In this document: piece by piece, positions 1 to 7,956 of the stretch | Layout: each line of letters begins with the position of its first letter | Numbering within the stretch: the first letter of the stretch is position 1 | Assembly: GCF_003326475.1 (NCBI RefSeq) | Contig: NZ_JPWA01000043.1 | Span: 1 to 34,156 of the forward strand | Direction of reading: 5' to 3' | Source of the DNA: Thalassospira xianhensis MCCC 1A02616 | GTDB taxonomy: Bacteria > Pseudomonadota > Alphaproteobacteria > Rhodospirillales > Thalassospiraceae | Length of the DNA stretch: 34,156 bases | Notes under the pieces: model-generated | What the model was told of the DNA's origin: nothing | Database searches by the model: none | The model's input: the letters and a program-made list of their open reading frames with translations, nothing else | Position numbers and translations under genes: made by a program

Positions 1-1696
1 CGTTGCGGGCGGCCGGCTTGCCGGAATTACCCGGCTTACCATTTGCACTCGCACCGTTGCCGGTTGTGCGGCGCTCGTCCGAGCTGCCAAGGAATGAAAG
101 GTTCGATGCAATACGATTGTCACCGCCGCCCGTCCCGTTCGAAGTCACCTTTTTCGGTGTCCGAACCCGATTATCGCTATTTGCGCCACGGGTATCACGG
201 GCATCGCGGCTATCACGGCGTGCACTATCGCGCCCATGCGGGCGAGCCGCTGCGCGATCAGAACGCTCGTTATTGCGATCATTGCGTTCGTTACGATCCG
301 CACCCGCTTTGATACCGCCTTTGTAACGGCCGGAATTTTCCGATCCGCTGGCGACATCACGCGTGGTTTCTTCGGTGCGACGACGATCATTATTCCGGTC
401 ATTGCGATCATTACGACCACGGGCCTCATTGCGCCCCTGACCATTACGATTGCCTGCACCCGGACGACCACCGCCATTCCGGCCGCGTCCATTGCCATTG
501 CTGGCACGGCGTTCCGGATTTGCATCGCGCTCGGCTTTTGAAATCGCGTCCTGCTCAGCGGCTGCCTTTGCATCGCGACGATCAATTACCGGGATCGACT
601 GACGGGTGGTTTTTTCGATATCACGCAGAAGACCGCGTTCTTCCTCGTCACAGAATGCAATCGCCGAACCGCTGGCACCACCGCGTGCGGTACGACCGAT
701 ACGGTGCACATAGCTTTCCGGGACATTCGGAAGTTCGAAATTCACAACGTGGGTCACACCATCGACATCAATACCGCGTGCGGCAATGTCGGTTGCGACC
801 AGAACGCCGATCTGACCATCCTTGAACGCGTTCAATGCACGTTCGCGCTGATTCTGGCTTTTATTACCATGAATCGCGGCAGCACTAATTTTGCAGCTTT
901 CAAGATGACGCGCCACACGATCCGCGCCGCGCTTCGTGCGCGTGAAGACCAGGGTACGTTTGAAAAGCGGGTTATCAAGCAATTCCGCCAGAAGCTGACG
1001 CTTGCGGTTTTTCTCGATCATATAGACCGACTGCTCGACACGTTCCTGGGTCGTAGCAACCGGGGTCACCGAAACCTTGACCGGATCGGAAAGCATATCA
1101 CCGGCAAGCTGCCCGATCTGGGTCGGCATGGTAGCCGAGAAGAACAGGTTCTGACGATCACGCGGCAGCATCTTGATAATGCGTTTTATCGGCGGCAGGA
1201 AGCCAAGATCAAGCATATGATCGGCTTCGTCGAGCACGACGACATCAACATTGTTCAGCTTCAGCTTGCCTGCATCGATATGATCAAGCAAACGGCCCGG
1301 CGTTGCGACAAGAACGTCAACACCCGGCGTAATCGCCTTGATCTGCGGGCCATGCGCGACACCGCCAACGACAACGGCAACCGAAACATTCATGAAACGG
1401 CCATAGGCACGGAAACTGTCGCCGATCTGGGCGGCCAGTTCGCGCGTCGGCGCAAGCACAAGCACACGGCACGATTTGGCCGGGGTGCGGGTTTCGTTTT
1501 TGGAAAGACGGTCCAAGATCGGCAGTGCAAAAGCAGCAGTCTTGCCAGTGCCGGTCTGTGCTATCCCCAGAAGGTCTTTGCCTTCGAGGAGAGATGGGAT
1601 GGCCTGCGCCTGGATCGGCGTGGGCACATCATACCCTTCATGCTTGAGAGCGCGAAGGACGGGCTCGGCCAGGCCGAGATCCGAAAATTGGGTCAA
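1..1696 (-). CDS. DEAD-box ATP-dependent RNA helicase, RhlE-like (3' end outside window)
   Basis: This is an RNA-unwinding ATPase of the DEAD-box family, probably acting in ribosome assembly, RNA decay or cold adaptation. About 565 residues are visible on the minus strand, and the C-terminus runs off the left edge. The superfamily 2 motifs appear in order: Q motif (PTPIQAQAIP), Walker A (AQTGTGKT), PTRELAAQ, TPGRL, Walker B VLDEAD, SAT, VFTRTKRGADR, ATDIAARGID and HRIGRTAR. After the helicase core comes a long low-complexity tail rich in Arg, Asn, Gly and Asp, typical of RhlE-type RNA-binding tails. No in-frame ATG precedes FSDLGLAEP, so I chose the TTG at 1696, which gives MTQFSDLGL and has an AAGAGA ribosome-binding site about 9 bases upstream. 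The family is certain; assignment to RhlE rather than another DEAD-box subgroup is likely but unproven. Confidence 0.93.
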   Translation of the reverse strand, partial: MTQFSDLGLAEPVLRALKHEGYDVPTPIQAQAIPSLLEGKDLLGIAQTGTGKTAAFALPILDRLSKNETRTPAKSCRVLVLAPTRELAAQIGDSFRAYGRFMNVSVAVVVGGVAHGPQIKAITPGVDVLVATPGRLLDHIDAGKLKLNNVDVVVLDEADHMLDLGFLPPIKRIIKMLPRDRQNLFFSATMPTQIGQLAGDMLSDPVKVSVTPVATTQERVEQSVYMIEKNRKRQLLAELLDNPLFKRTLVFTRTKRGADRVARHLESCKISAAAIHGNKSQNQRERALNAFKDGQIGVLVATDIAARGIDVDGVTHVVNFELPNVPESYVHRIGRTARGGASGSAIAFCDEEERGLLRDIEKTTRQSIPVIDRRDAKAAAEQDAISKAERDANPERRASNGNGRGRNGGGRPGAGNRNGQGRNEARGRNDRNDRNNDRRRTEETTRDVASGSENSGRYKGGIKAGADRNERNDRNNERSDRAAARPHGRDSARRDSRDARDTRGANSDNRVRTPKKVTSNGTGGGDNRIASNLSFLGSSDERRTTGNGASANGKPGNSGKPAARN

Positions 1697-2017
1697 ATAA
1701 AAGTATCTCTTGGTATTGCGGCAGCAGAGGGAAGGGAATCGGCCCTTGAATGTATTACGTCAGCTCTGCGCCTTGCATATTCTTTCGGAAAAGCCCGCGT
1801 AGTAGGGCCCTTCAATGCGGTTTTCCGGTAGATCACTCAACAGGCGAGGCCAATAAAGTCCCCTCTACGCTTCTGGAGCGATCAGATAACAAGGGCACCA
1901 TGCGCAGAGTTTTATCGGCTTGTCAAACACCATGTTTGTCATGAGCCACGCTTAAATTGCAAACAAGCCCGTTGCTTAAGCATTCCGGGCTTGTTTTAAC
2001 GACAAATACTTCCACCC
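1697..2017. other. Intergenic region between helicase and NPC-repeat gene
   Basis: This stretch lies upstream of the helicase and downstream of the cysteine-repeat gene, both on the minus strand. It contains the terminator-like hairpin at 1961-1996 and the helicase leader. A TTGACA lies on the minus strand near 1920-1925, but I see no convincing -10 hexamer at the right distance. If it is used, the helicase mRNA would have a leader of roughly 200 bases. I see no convincing gene here. Confidence 0.5.
1961..1997 (-). terminator. Hairpin terminator downstream of the NPC-repeat gene
   Basis: An 11-bp perfect inverted repeat (AAACAAGCCCG at 1961-1971, CGGGCTTGTTT at 1986-1996) has a 14-base loop. 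It lies 21 bases after the stop of the minus-strand NPC-repeat gene. The T-tract is short on the minus strand and slightly better on the plus strand, so it may work in both directions. Confidence 0.7.
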
Positions 2018-2521
2018 CTAATTAGCTGAACAAGGGCTCCCTGCCCCGAACGGGTTTGCAGCCGCGCATGGATTGGTCGCAGCACACGGGTTCATATATT
2101 CGTGGCGCGGATTTACCGGTGCGCAGGGAGCCGGGGCATATCCGGGGCCACAGGGCGAAGCCGCGCAAGGATTCCCAGCCTTGCATGAATTGTAGACGCC
2201 GCAAGGATTTGCTGCACATGGGCTGGCTGCGCAAGGGTTGGCACTGCACGGCGCTGCGGCACAGGGATTTGCCCCACACGGATTATATCCTGCGCAAGGA
2301 TTGGCGGCACACGGATTGGCAGAACAGGGATTCGCCGAGCAAGGGTTTGCAGCACACGGATTACCCGCACATGGATTGCCCCTCGCCACTGGATTGTTGG
2401 CCGGATTGCTGATTGCCGGTGGATTGACGGGGGCATTGGTATGATTGAAATGATCAAACGCCACCGCCCCACTGGCCGCGAGGAAAACCGCACCAAACAG
2501 GATTGTATTTTTTTCACTCAT
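2018..2521 (-). CDS. Secreted cysteine-rich protein with Asn-Pro-Cys (NPCAA) repeats
   Basis: This 167-residue protein is unlike its neighbours. Residues 1-21 form a hydrophobic export signal with a possible cleavage after GAVA. After a short Asn/Pro-rich linker, nearly all of the rest is a degenerate five-residue repeat of the form NPCAA/NPCSA/SPCAA, with 19 cysteines in total, one degenerate NPF unit near the end and a Gly/Tyr/Pro-rich interruption around residues 110-140. At DNA level the repeat period is about 15 bases. Its ATG overlaps the TGA of the YeeE/YedE permease gene (ATGA at 2518-2521), so translation is probably coupled. I know no defined function for this repeat. The dense periplasmic thiols and the sulfur-gene context suggest sulfane-sulfur or metal binding, but this is inference. 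Repeat-driven open frames exist on both strands; the export signal and the 4-base overlap mark this frame as real. Confidence 0.82.
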   Translation of the reverse strand: MSEKNTILFGAVFLAASGAVAFDHFNHTNAPVNPPAISNPANNPVARGNPCAGNPCAANPCSANPCSANPCAANPCAGYNPCGANPCAAAPCSANPCAASPCAANPCGVYNSCKAGNPCAASPCGPGYAPAPCAPVNPRHEYMNPCAATNPCAAANPFGAGSPCSAN

Positions 2522-3741
2522 GACTTTTTAAATCCGTCCATGCCAAATACCGGGCGAAGGGCGATCCCTATCCAGCTACCGGCAAAGGCAGCAACAAACC
2601 AGAGCCAGCCATGCACGCTGCCAGATGCGATGCCGCTAAAGAACGCGCCGATATTGCAGCCAAATGCCAACCGCGCCCCATAGCCCATCAATATTCCACC
2701 AATCGCCGCCGCCAGAAGCGACGCAAACGGTACCTTGACCTTGGGCGCGAATTTGCCCGCAAGGCTTGCCGCCAATGCCGCCCCGATCACGATGCCGAAA
2801 TTCATCACCGACGTATTATCCGCCAGTACCGAATTTGAAAGCGCCTTGGCCGGACCGGCCCAGTTCCAGAATTCCCAGGTTTCGACTGGAATGCCAATGC
2901 CTTGGGCGATCTTCGCACCCCAAAGACCAAACCCGAACGTGATAGACCACGGATGCCCCGCGCTCAAAAGCGTTGCGACGTTAAGCCCCGCCAGAAGAAC
3001 ACCGGTCCCGACCATCGGCCAGGGACCATGCAGCAACCGGGCAAATCCCGCACGCGGCGCGACCGGTGCGGCTTCAATCGAACCATGTGCACGCTTTTCA
3101 ACCCAGACCGTGATCAGCGCAATCAACACCAGACCGGCAAAGGTCACGCCCAAACCACCCCAGATACCGAACTCGGTACCAAGGCTAATGGGCGGCATGG
3201 AAGGCAGCTCAAGCCACATTGGCAAATGCGCCGTACCAATCACCGCCCCGATGATAAAGAATGCAAGCGTCAGCAACATGCGCGCGCTGCCACCACCAAC
3301 CGTAAACAGCGTGCCCGATCCGCATCCACCGCCAAGCTGCATGCCAAGTCCGAACATGAACGCACCGACCAGAACCGAAACACCAACCGGTGCCACCGCC
3401 CCCACAATCGGTGTACCAAGGGGTGCACCAATGGCAAGCAACGGAATAAACGCCGCCGCAGCAACGCCAATCATCAAAAGCTGGGCCCGCATCGCGCGGC
3501 CGCGCTTTTCAACCGAAAACCGGCGCCAGCCACCGGTGAACCCGAATGACGCATGATAAAGCGCAATGCCAAGCAATCCGCCAAGACCATAAAGCACGGC
3601 CTGATGGATATCGACGGCCTGCGCAATAAGCACCGCGACAATGACAAACAGGATAGCAGTAACGGCCGCCGGTCCTTTATCAAAGCTAAAGCCCGGCACG
3701 GGGGCGCTTGGTGCGCGTTGGGAAAGGGTCGTTTCAGACAT
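2518..3741 (-). CDS. YeeE/YedE (TsuA-like) family sulfur/thiosulfate transporter
   Basis: This is a polytopic inner-membrane protein of 407 residues, about the normal length for full-length two-repeat YeeE/YedE proteins. Family signatures are visible: YHASFGFTGGWR near residue 63, GMQLGGGCGSGT around Cys140, and the C-terminal FGCNIGAFFSGIASG around Cys362. These are the only two cysteines. TsuA-type members import thiosulfate through conserved channel-lining cysteines, and one cysteine in each half fits that mechanism. The gene follows the secreted rhodanese gene on the same strand and is translationally coupled to the downstream cysteine-repeat gene. The substrate is inferred as thiosulfate or another sulfane-sulfur species from family and context. 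The distance from the upstream hairpin to this start is under 40 bases, so expression probably depends on readthrough or processing. Confidence 0.9.
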   Translation of the reverse strand: MSETTLSQRAPSAPVPGFSFDKGPAAVTAILFVIVAVLIAQAVDIHQAVLYGLGGLLGIALYHASFGFTGGWRRFSVEKRGRAMRAQLLMIGVAAAAFIPLLAIGAPLGTPIVGAVAPVGVSVLVGAFMFGLGMQLGGGCGSGTLFTVGGGSARMLLTLAFFIIGAVIGTAHLPMWLELPSMPPISLGTEFGIWGGLGVTFAGLVLIALITVWVEKRAHGSIEAAPVAPRAGFARLLHGPWPMVGTGVLLAGLNVATLLSAGHPWSITFGFGLWGAKIAQGIGIPVETWEFWNWAGPAKALSNSVLADNTSVMNFGIVIGAALAASLAGKFAPKVKVPFASLLAAAIGGILMGYGARLAFGCNIGAFFSGIASGSVHGWLWFVAAFAGSWIGIALRPVFGMDGFKKS

Positions 3742-3778
3742 GGTGGTGACGCTCTATCTGACAGGGAACCTGAAAACG

Positions 3779-3805
3779 AACGGAACCGGAATCACCGGTT
3801 CCGTT
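3779..3805 (-). terminator. Strong hairpin between rhodanese and yeeE-like genes (terminator or attenuator)
   Basis: A perfect 11-bp stem (AACGGAACCGG at 3779-3789, CCGGTTCCGTT at 3795-3805) has a 5-base loop. On the minus strand it is followed by CGTTTTC. It lies 43 bases after the rhodanese stop and 37 bases before the permease start, so it could be a partial terminator or an mRNA-processing and stability element within the operon. Confidence 0.65.
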
Positions 3806-3847
3806 AAAACATCGCGTATTATAGGGACGTTACGCCGTATTTCCGAA

Positions 3848-4771
3848 TTATTCCGGAATGACCACTTCGCGTGACGGATCAGCCGCCCATTCGGTCATCG
3901 AGCCGTCATACATACGGGTGTTTTTGTTGCCCATCACTTCCGAAAGGCCAAACCACGCAACCGATGCCCAATGGCCGGTATTGCAATAGGTGATTTCTGC
4001 GCCGTCCTTGGCAACACCGGCATTTTCCACCAGTCCTTCGATCACATCGGATGCGACAAACGCACCCTGCTGATCATTATAAAACTCGGACTGCGAAATA
4101 TTGACTGCCCCCGGAATGGCACCAGCACGGGCGACAACACCGCTTTTGCTTTCGCCCTTGTATTGCGAAACTGGGCGGGCATCGACCAGCGCAACACCAT
4201 TTTCACGTGCCTTGGCAACGTCATCGGCGGTCGCCAGAAGCTCAGGGCGGAAATTGGCATTGAAGGCCACGGCCTGTGGTGCAACCGCCTCGCTTGATAC
4301 CGGCTTACCGGCGGCTTCCCATGCACGCTGCCCGCCATCAAGGATGGTTACGGCATCATGACCCAGCACCTTGAAGGTCCAGTAGACACGCGTGGCCGAA
4401 CCGAAATCCGAGCTGTTCTGACCAGCCGGGACGACAACAACCTGTTTGTCATTATCAATGCCAAGGCTGCCGATCCGGGCCGATATCACATCAATCGGTG
4501 GCAACTGGCCAACAACCTCGCCAACCTTGGCGCGCCAGCCGAACTTGCCATAAGGCGCAAAAACCGCACCCGGAATATGCCCGGCATCATAGGGGCTGCC
4601 TTCTTTGGTCAGCGACCGGATATCGACAACCACCAGTGAAGGGTTTTCCAGATTGTCCGAAAGCCATGCGGCATCGACCAGCGGCTTTTCGGTCAGGCGT
4701 TCGGCCTGTGCTGCCGCGCCGCCAAAGACAATCGCCACTGCCGCAGCAGCAGAAAGAATAAGAGAACGCAT
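3848..4771 (-). CDS. Secreted two-domain rhodanese (thiosulfate sulfurtransferase-like)
   Basis: This 307-residue protein has a Sec signal peptide (hydrophobic residues 5-20, probable cleavage after AAAQA at 23), so it should act in the periplasm. There are two rhodanese domains. The N-terminal one, residues about 30-155, has no cysteine in its loop and is presumably structural. The C-terminal one, about 180-300, carries the catalytic loop YCNTGHWAS with Cys263, the only cysteine in the protein. Such enzymes move sulfane sulfur from thiosulfate or persulfides to thiol acceptors. The adjacent permease and the cysteine-repeat protein offer a plausible sulfur source and acceptor. A good promoter lies about 40 bases upstream of the start codon. 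The family is certain, but the physiological donor and acceptor are unknown. Confidence 0.93.
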   Translation of the reverse strand: MRSLILSAAAAVAIVFGGAAAQAERLTEKPLVDAAWLSDNLENPSLVVVDIRSLTKEGSPYDAGHIPGAVFAPYGKFGWRAKVGEVVGQLPPIDVISARIGSLGIDNDKQVVVVPAGQNSSDFGSATRVYWTFKVLGHDAVTILDGGQRAWEAAGKPVSSEAVAPQAVAFNANFRPELLATADDVAKARENGVALVDARPVSQYKGESKSGVVARAGAIPGAVNISQSEFYNDQQGAFVASDVIEGLVENAGVAKDGAEITYCNTGHWASVAWFGLSEVMGNKNTRMYDGSMTEWAADPSREVVIPE

Positions 4772-4811
4772 GGGGCCTGTCTCCGATTTAGTGAATTAGA
4801 AATCTGTGAAA

Positions 4812-4841
4812 CTTATATAATCACCACGTATACAATGTCAA
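4812..4841 (-). promoter_or_regulatory. Sigma70-type promoter for the rhodanese operon
   Basis: On the minus strand TTGACA (4836-4841) is followed by an AT-rich spacer and TATATA (4814-4819, spacer 16) or TATAAG (4812-4817, spacer 18). It lies 41 bases before the rhodanese ATG. The -35 matches the consensus exactly. Confidence 0.7.
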
Positions 4842-4848
4842 TTAATCG

Positions 4849-4865
4849 AAAATAACAGTTATTTT
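4849..4865. promoter_or_regulatory. AT-rich palindrome upstream of the rhodanese promoter, possible operator
   Basis: A perfect inverted repeat, AAAATAACAGTTATTTT, has 8-bp arms around one base. It lies 8 bases upstream of the -35 box. It could bind the TetR-type regulator encoded just upstream or another repressor. It could also be the 3' hairpin of the regulator transcript, but it is too AT-rich to be a strong terminator. Confidence 0.45.
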
Positions 4866-4916
4866 TTGTTATAAAATGAAACACCGTTAATTGAGCAACC
4901 CTTTTGCCTTTAAACG

Positions 4917-5642
4917 CTAAGGTCTCAGCCCGTTCAGATACCGCGCATATTCACGTGCGAACGCATCATGGGTTTCGCTGTTGCGCAAGGCAGGCGGGCG
5001 GGTCAGGAAGCCATGCAGGGTAGCAATGATAAATTCAGCCACCGAAGACGGCTCGATATCGGTGCGGATGGTTTTATTGAATTGCCCATGGCCCAGATGA
5101 AGCGCCAGCCCCCGCCGCCAATATCGGTAAACCCCGTCGATCCGCTTGCGCAGATTGTCATCAAGTTCCGCCGCCCCAGATGCCAGCCGCGCCAGCGGAC
5201 AGCCACCTTCAAGCAGCTTGGGGGCTTCTTTGGTACCAAGGCTATCGACCTGCCCCATCATGACAGGCAGAATATCTTCCTCGCCATCCAGCGGCTTTAG
5301 CCAGACATCATCAATATATTGCGGCAGGCACTCCTCGATCACGGCATAGGCGAGTTTCGCCTTGCCGGGAAAGTGATGATAAAGCGCCCCCTTGGTCGTG
5401 CCGGTACGGTCCAGAATCCGGTTGATCGATGCCCCCGCAAACCCCGCCATGCGGATTTCGTAGAATGCGGCATCAAGGATCAGTTTGCGGGTGGCCTGCG
5501 GATTGCGGGGCTGGCGTGTGGTCGCCATGGCATTTTGCGAATGTTCGGCAAGCGCGTTTTCAATCGCGCCCTCATCCACCGGCTCATCCGGATGGGAAAT
5601 CCGGGCCAGTGCGGCATTAATGCTAAAGGGCGGTTTGCTCAT
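4917..5642 (-). CDS. TetR/AcrR-family transcriptional regulator
   Basis: This DNA-binding regulator has a clear TetR helix-turn-helix in its N-terminal half: TRKLILDAAFYEIRMAGF, then ASINRILDRTGTTKGALYHHFPGKAKLAYAVIEE. The C-terminal ligand domain is not specific enough to name an inducer. The open frame extends up to 5747, but the upstream residues do not look like TetR. I chose the ATG at 5642, giving 241 residues starting MSKPPFSINAAL. An ATG at 5528 (MATTRQPRN), right before the helix-turn-helix, is an alternative that would give a normal TetR length of about 203; neither has a strong ribosome-binding site. The gene lies 145 bases upstream of the rhodanese operon on the same strand, so it may regulate that operon, itself, or the divergent nadK; this is inference. 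Confidence 0.85.
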   Translation of the reverse strand: MSKPPFSINAALARISHPDEPVDEGAIENALAEHSQNAMATTRQPRNPQATRKLILDAAFYEIRMAGFAGASINRILDRTGTTKGALYHHFPGKAKLAYAVIEECLPQYIDDVWLKPLDGEEDILPVMMGQVDSLGTKEAPKLLEGGCPLARLASGAAELDDNLRKRIDGVYRYWRRGLALHLGHGQFNKTIRTDIEPSSVAEFIIATLHGFLTRPPALRNSETHDAFAREYARYLNGLRP

Positions 5643-5947
5643 GATTTTTATATCTTGTGCCACGTTTGATAAGGCTGCCCAAGGTTCCCCTGTTTTTGAT
5701 CCAAGGTCAATACGAGAGCACATTGCACCTAACGTGCCCCTGCTCACAGCATCCCCGTCCGCAAGATGATCCAGCCCCTTGCAATTCCAAGCAAACCAGT
5801 CTCTATTACGGGATTACGGGGCCGTGATACGGTTCCCATATCCGGCCGGAAACGGCATGGAAACGCATATCAAGACCAGGCCAAACGCCACCCTCTTAAC
5901 GATTATGGTGGCATGCGATGACAGGATCGCATTCGATCGGAAAGCAG

Positions 5948-6715
5948 ATGCATATTCATTCCATCGCCTTTGTCGCTGCCGACACCAAAATTGCCCAAGA
6001 CGCGATGTATCGCTTAAAGCATCGCTACGGCCATGTTTCGCCGGACACCGCCGATGTCATTGTTGCGCTTGGCGGCGATGGTTTCATGCTCGAAACCCTG
6101 CATCGTTATATGGGCCGCAAGGTGCCGATCTATGGCATGAACCGAGGCACGGTCGGCTTTCTGATGAATGAATTCCGCGAAATCGATCTGCCCGAACGCA
6201 TCGCCGAAGCCCAGACTGTCGAACTGCACCCGCTTCAGATGGAAGCCCACACCATGCAGGGCGAAAGCATGTGTGCGCTTGCGATCAACGAAGTTTCGCT
6301 TCTGCGCGAAACACGGCAGGCGGCAAAACTTCGCATCAAGATCGACGGGGTTGAACGGCTGGCCGAACTAGTCTGCGATGGCGCACTGGTCTGCACACCT
6401 GCCGGAAGTACGGCCTATAACCTGTCCGCACACGGTCCGATCCTGCCGATGGGAAGCGGCCTTCTGGCCCTGACCCCGATCAGCCCGTTCCGCCCGCGTC
6501 GCTGGCGCGGCGCGCTTCTGCCGCACGGTGCCGAAGTTGTTTTTGATGTGCAGGACCCGCAAAAACGTCCGGTTTCCGCCGTGGCCGATTATACCGAGGT
6601 TCGCGATGTCTCGCGCGTAATCATCCGCGAAGACAGCAACATGAAAATCAAATTGTTGTTCGATCCCGAACACAATCTGGAAGAACGCATTCTTAAGGAA
6701 CAATTCGTCGAATGA
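5948..6715 (+). CDS. nadK: NAD kinase
   Basis: This enzyme phosphorylates NAD to NADP in the cytoplasm. The 255-residue protein carries the signature GGDG ([15 protein letters not shown]), [14 protein letters not shown], the INEVSLLR segment and the substrate loop with [18 protein letters not shown]. The open frame begins at an ATG at 5918. I prefer the ATG at 5948, with GGAAAG just upstream, because [19 protein letters not shown] matches the usual start of alphaproteobacterial NAD kinases. The stop overlaps the argE start by 4 bases (ATGA at 6712), so the two are translated as a coupled pair. Confidence 0.93.
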   Translation: MHIHSIAFVAADTKIAQDAMYRLKHRYGHVSPDTADVIVALGGDGFMLETLHRYMGRKVPIYGMNRGTVGFLMNEFREIDLPERIAEAQTVELHPLQMEAHTMQGESMCALAINEVSLLRETRQAAKLRIKIDGVERLAELVCDGALVCTPAGSTAYNLSAHGPILPMGSGLLALTPISPFRPRRWRGALLPHGAEVVFDVQDPQKRPVSAVADYTEVRDVSRVIIREDSNMKIKLLFDPEHNLEERILKEQFVE

Positions 6716-7899
6716 GTGCCGCCAACACAACCGCCATGCCGTCTGCGGCAACCCTTGACTGGCTCGCCAAACTGATCAGCCATCCAAGTGTTAGCCTGAC
6801 CCCGAACCTTGCCCTGATCGAACAGGCGCAAAGCTATCTTGAGAGTCTCGGCTATCTGTGCGCGGTTGTGTTTGATGAAACCAGAAGCAAGGCGAACCTG
6901 TATGCCACCATCGGCCCGGCGGTTGATGGCGGCGTGATCCTGTCAGGCCATAGCGACGTGGTCCCGGTCGAAGGCCAGAACTGGGCATCCGACCCGTTCA
7001 CCACCGATATCCGCGGCGACAAGCTTTATGGCCGCGGAGCATGTGACATGAAGGGCTTCCTTGCCTGCCTGCTGGCCAAGGCCGAAACCTTCAAAAATGC
7101 CGATCTGCGCGTGCCGATCCATCTTGCCTTCACCTATGACGAGGAAGTCGGCTGCCTCGGCGTGCCAAGCCTGGTCGAGGCAATCAACGCCCTGCCCCAT
7201 AAGCCCGCCATGTGCATCGTGGGCGAACCCACCAACATGCAGGTCATTACCCAGCACAAGGGCAAATATTCCGCCCGCGCGCATTTCACCGGCCGGTCGG
7301 GCCATTCGTCGCTTCCGGGCGAAGGTGTCAATGCGGTTGAATTCGCATCCGAATTCGTGGTGTTCCTGCGCCGCCTTGGCCAAAAATTCCGCAATGAAGG
7401 CCCGCATGATGACGAGTTCGTTCCCAACCATACGACCTTCCATAGCGGCGTGATCCATGGCGGCACACAGCTCAACATCATCCCGCAGAATTGCTATGTC
7501 GATTTCGAATTCCGCAATCTGCCCAATCATGACCGCAACGAACTTAAGGGCCTGATTTTCGATTATCTCGACAACACCCTGATCCCGCAAATGCGCGAAA
7601 CCTATGATGATGTCGGGGTTGAAATCGAAGTCGTCTCCGACATGCCGGGCCTCGCCACCGGCGATGACGAGGAAGTCACCAGACTGGTCATGGAACTGAC
7701 CGGGGCCAACACCACCGGCAAGGTCAGCTTCGGCACCGAAGCCGGTGTATTCTCGGCGATGGGCGACATCCCCACCGTTGTCTGTGGCCCCGGCAGCATC
7801 GAACAGGCCCACAAACCCGACGAATTCATCGAACTCGACCAGCTCGCGCGCTGTGAAAAGTTCCTGGATAGGCTTTTGGCGGTGTTGGTGCGGAAATAG
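6712..7899 (+). CDS. argE: Acetylornithine deacetylase (M20 metallopeptidase family)
   Basis: This is a 395-residue zinc hydrolase that removes acetyl from N-acetylornithine in arginine biosynthesis. M20 signatures are visible: [10 protein letters not shown] with metal ligand His80 and catalytic Asp82, [10 protein letters not shown] with bridging Asp112, [10 protein letters not shown] with general base Glu144 and ligand Glu145, and a dimerisation domain in the middle ([21 protein letters not shown]). A metal-ligand His is in [15 protein letters not shown] near the end. Length and motifs fit ArgE of the alphaproteobacterial type. Other M20 amidohydrolases are possible but less likely. The gene is coupled to nadK by a 4-base overlap and ends at a strong terminator. 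Confidence 0.9.
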   Translation: MSAANTTAMPSAATLDWLAKLISHPSVSLTPNLALIEQAQSYLESLGYLCAVVFDETRSKANLYATIGPAVDGGVILSGHSDVVPVEGQNWASDPFTTDIRGDKLYGRGACDMKGFLACLLAKAETFKNADLRVPIHLAFTYDEEVGCLGVPSLVEAINALPHKPAMCIVGEPTNMQVITQHKGKYSARAHFTGRSGHSSLPGEGVNAVEFASEFVVFLRRLGQKFRNEGPHDDEFVPNHTTFHSGVIHGGTQLNIIPQNCYVDFEFRNLPNHDRNELKGLIFDYLDNTLIPQMRETYDDVGVEIEVVSDMPGLATGDDEEVTRLVMELTGANTTGKVSFGTEAGVFSAMGDIPTVVCGPGSIEQAHKPDEFIELDQLARCEKFLDRLLAVLVRK

Positions 7900-7920
7900 A
7901 CTTTTAGCCCAGATTGCTTC

Positions 7921-7954
7921 AAGGAAGCAGCCTTTGACGGCTGCTTCCTTTTTT
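7921..7954. terminator. Bidirectional rho-independent terminator between convergent operons
   Basis: A perfect 12-bp stem (AAGGAAGCAGCC at 7921-7932, GGCTGCTTCCTT at 7939-7950) has a 6-base loop and is followed by T residues to 7954. On the minus strand the same stem follows the stop of the convergent gene at 7957, so transcription from both sides can end here. Confidence 0.92.
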
Positions 7955-7956
7955 AA

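Noticed and set aside
704..1831. 375-residue open frame on the plus strand
   Set aside because: It is antisense to the DEAD-box helicase, whose motifs are continuous on the minus strand; the sequence has no family resemblance.
2196..2390. Regularly spaced repeats that could suggest a CRISPR array or minisatellite
   Set aside because: The repeat is about 15 bases, has no spacers, stays in frame and codes for NPC units following a signal peptide.
2735..3556. 273-residue plus-strand open frame
   Set aside because: It is antisense to the YeeE/YedE permease and Pro/Arg-rich as expected for a shadow frame.
6943..7812. 289-residue minus-strand open frame
   Set aside because: It is antisense to argE, whose catalytic motifs are intact.
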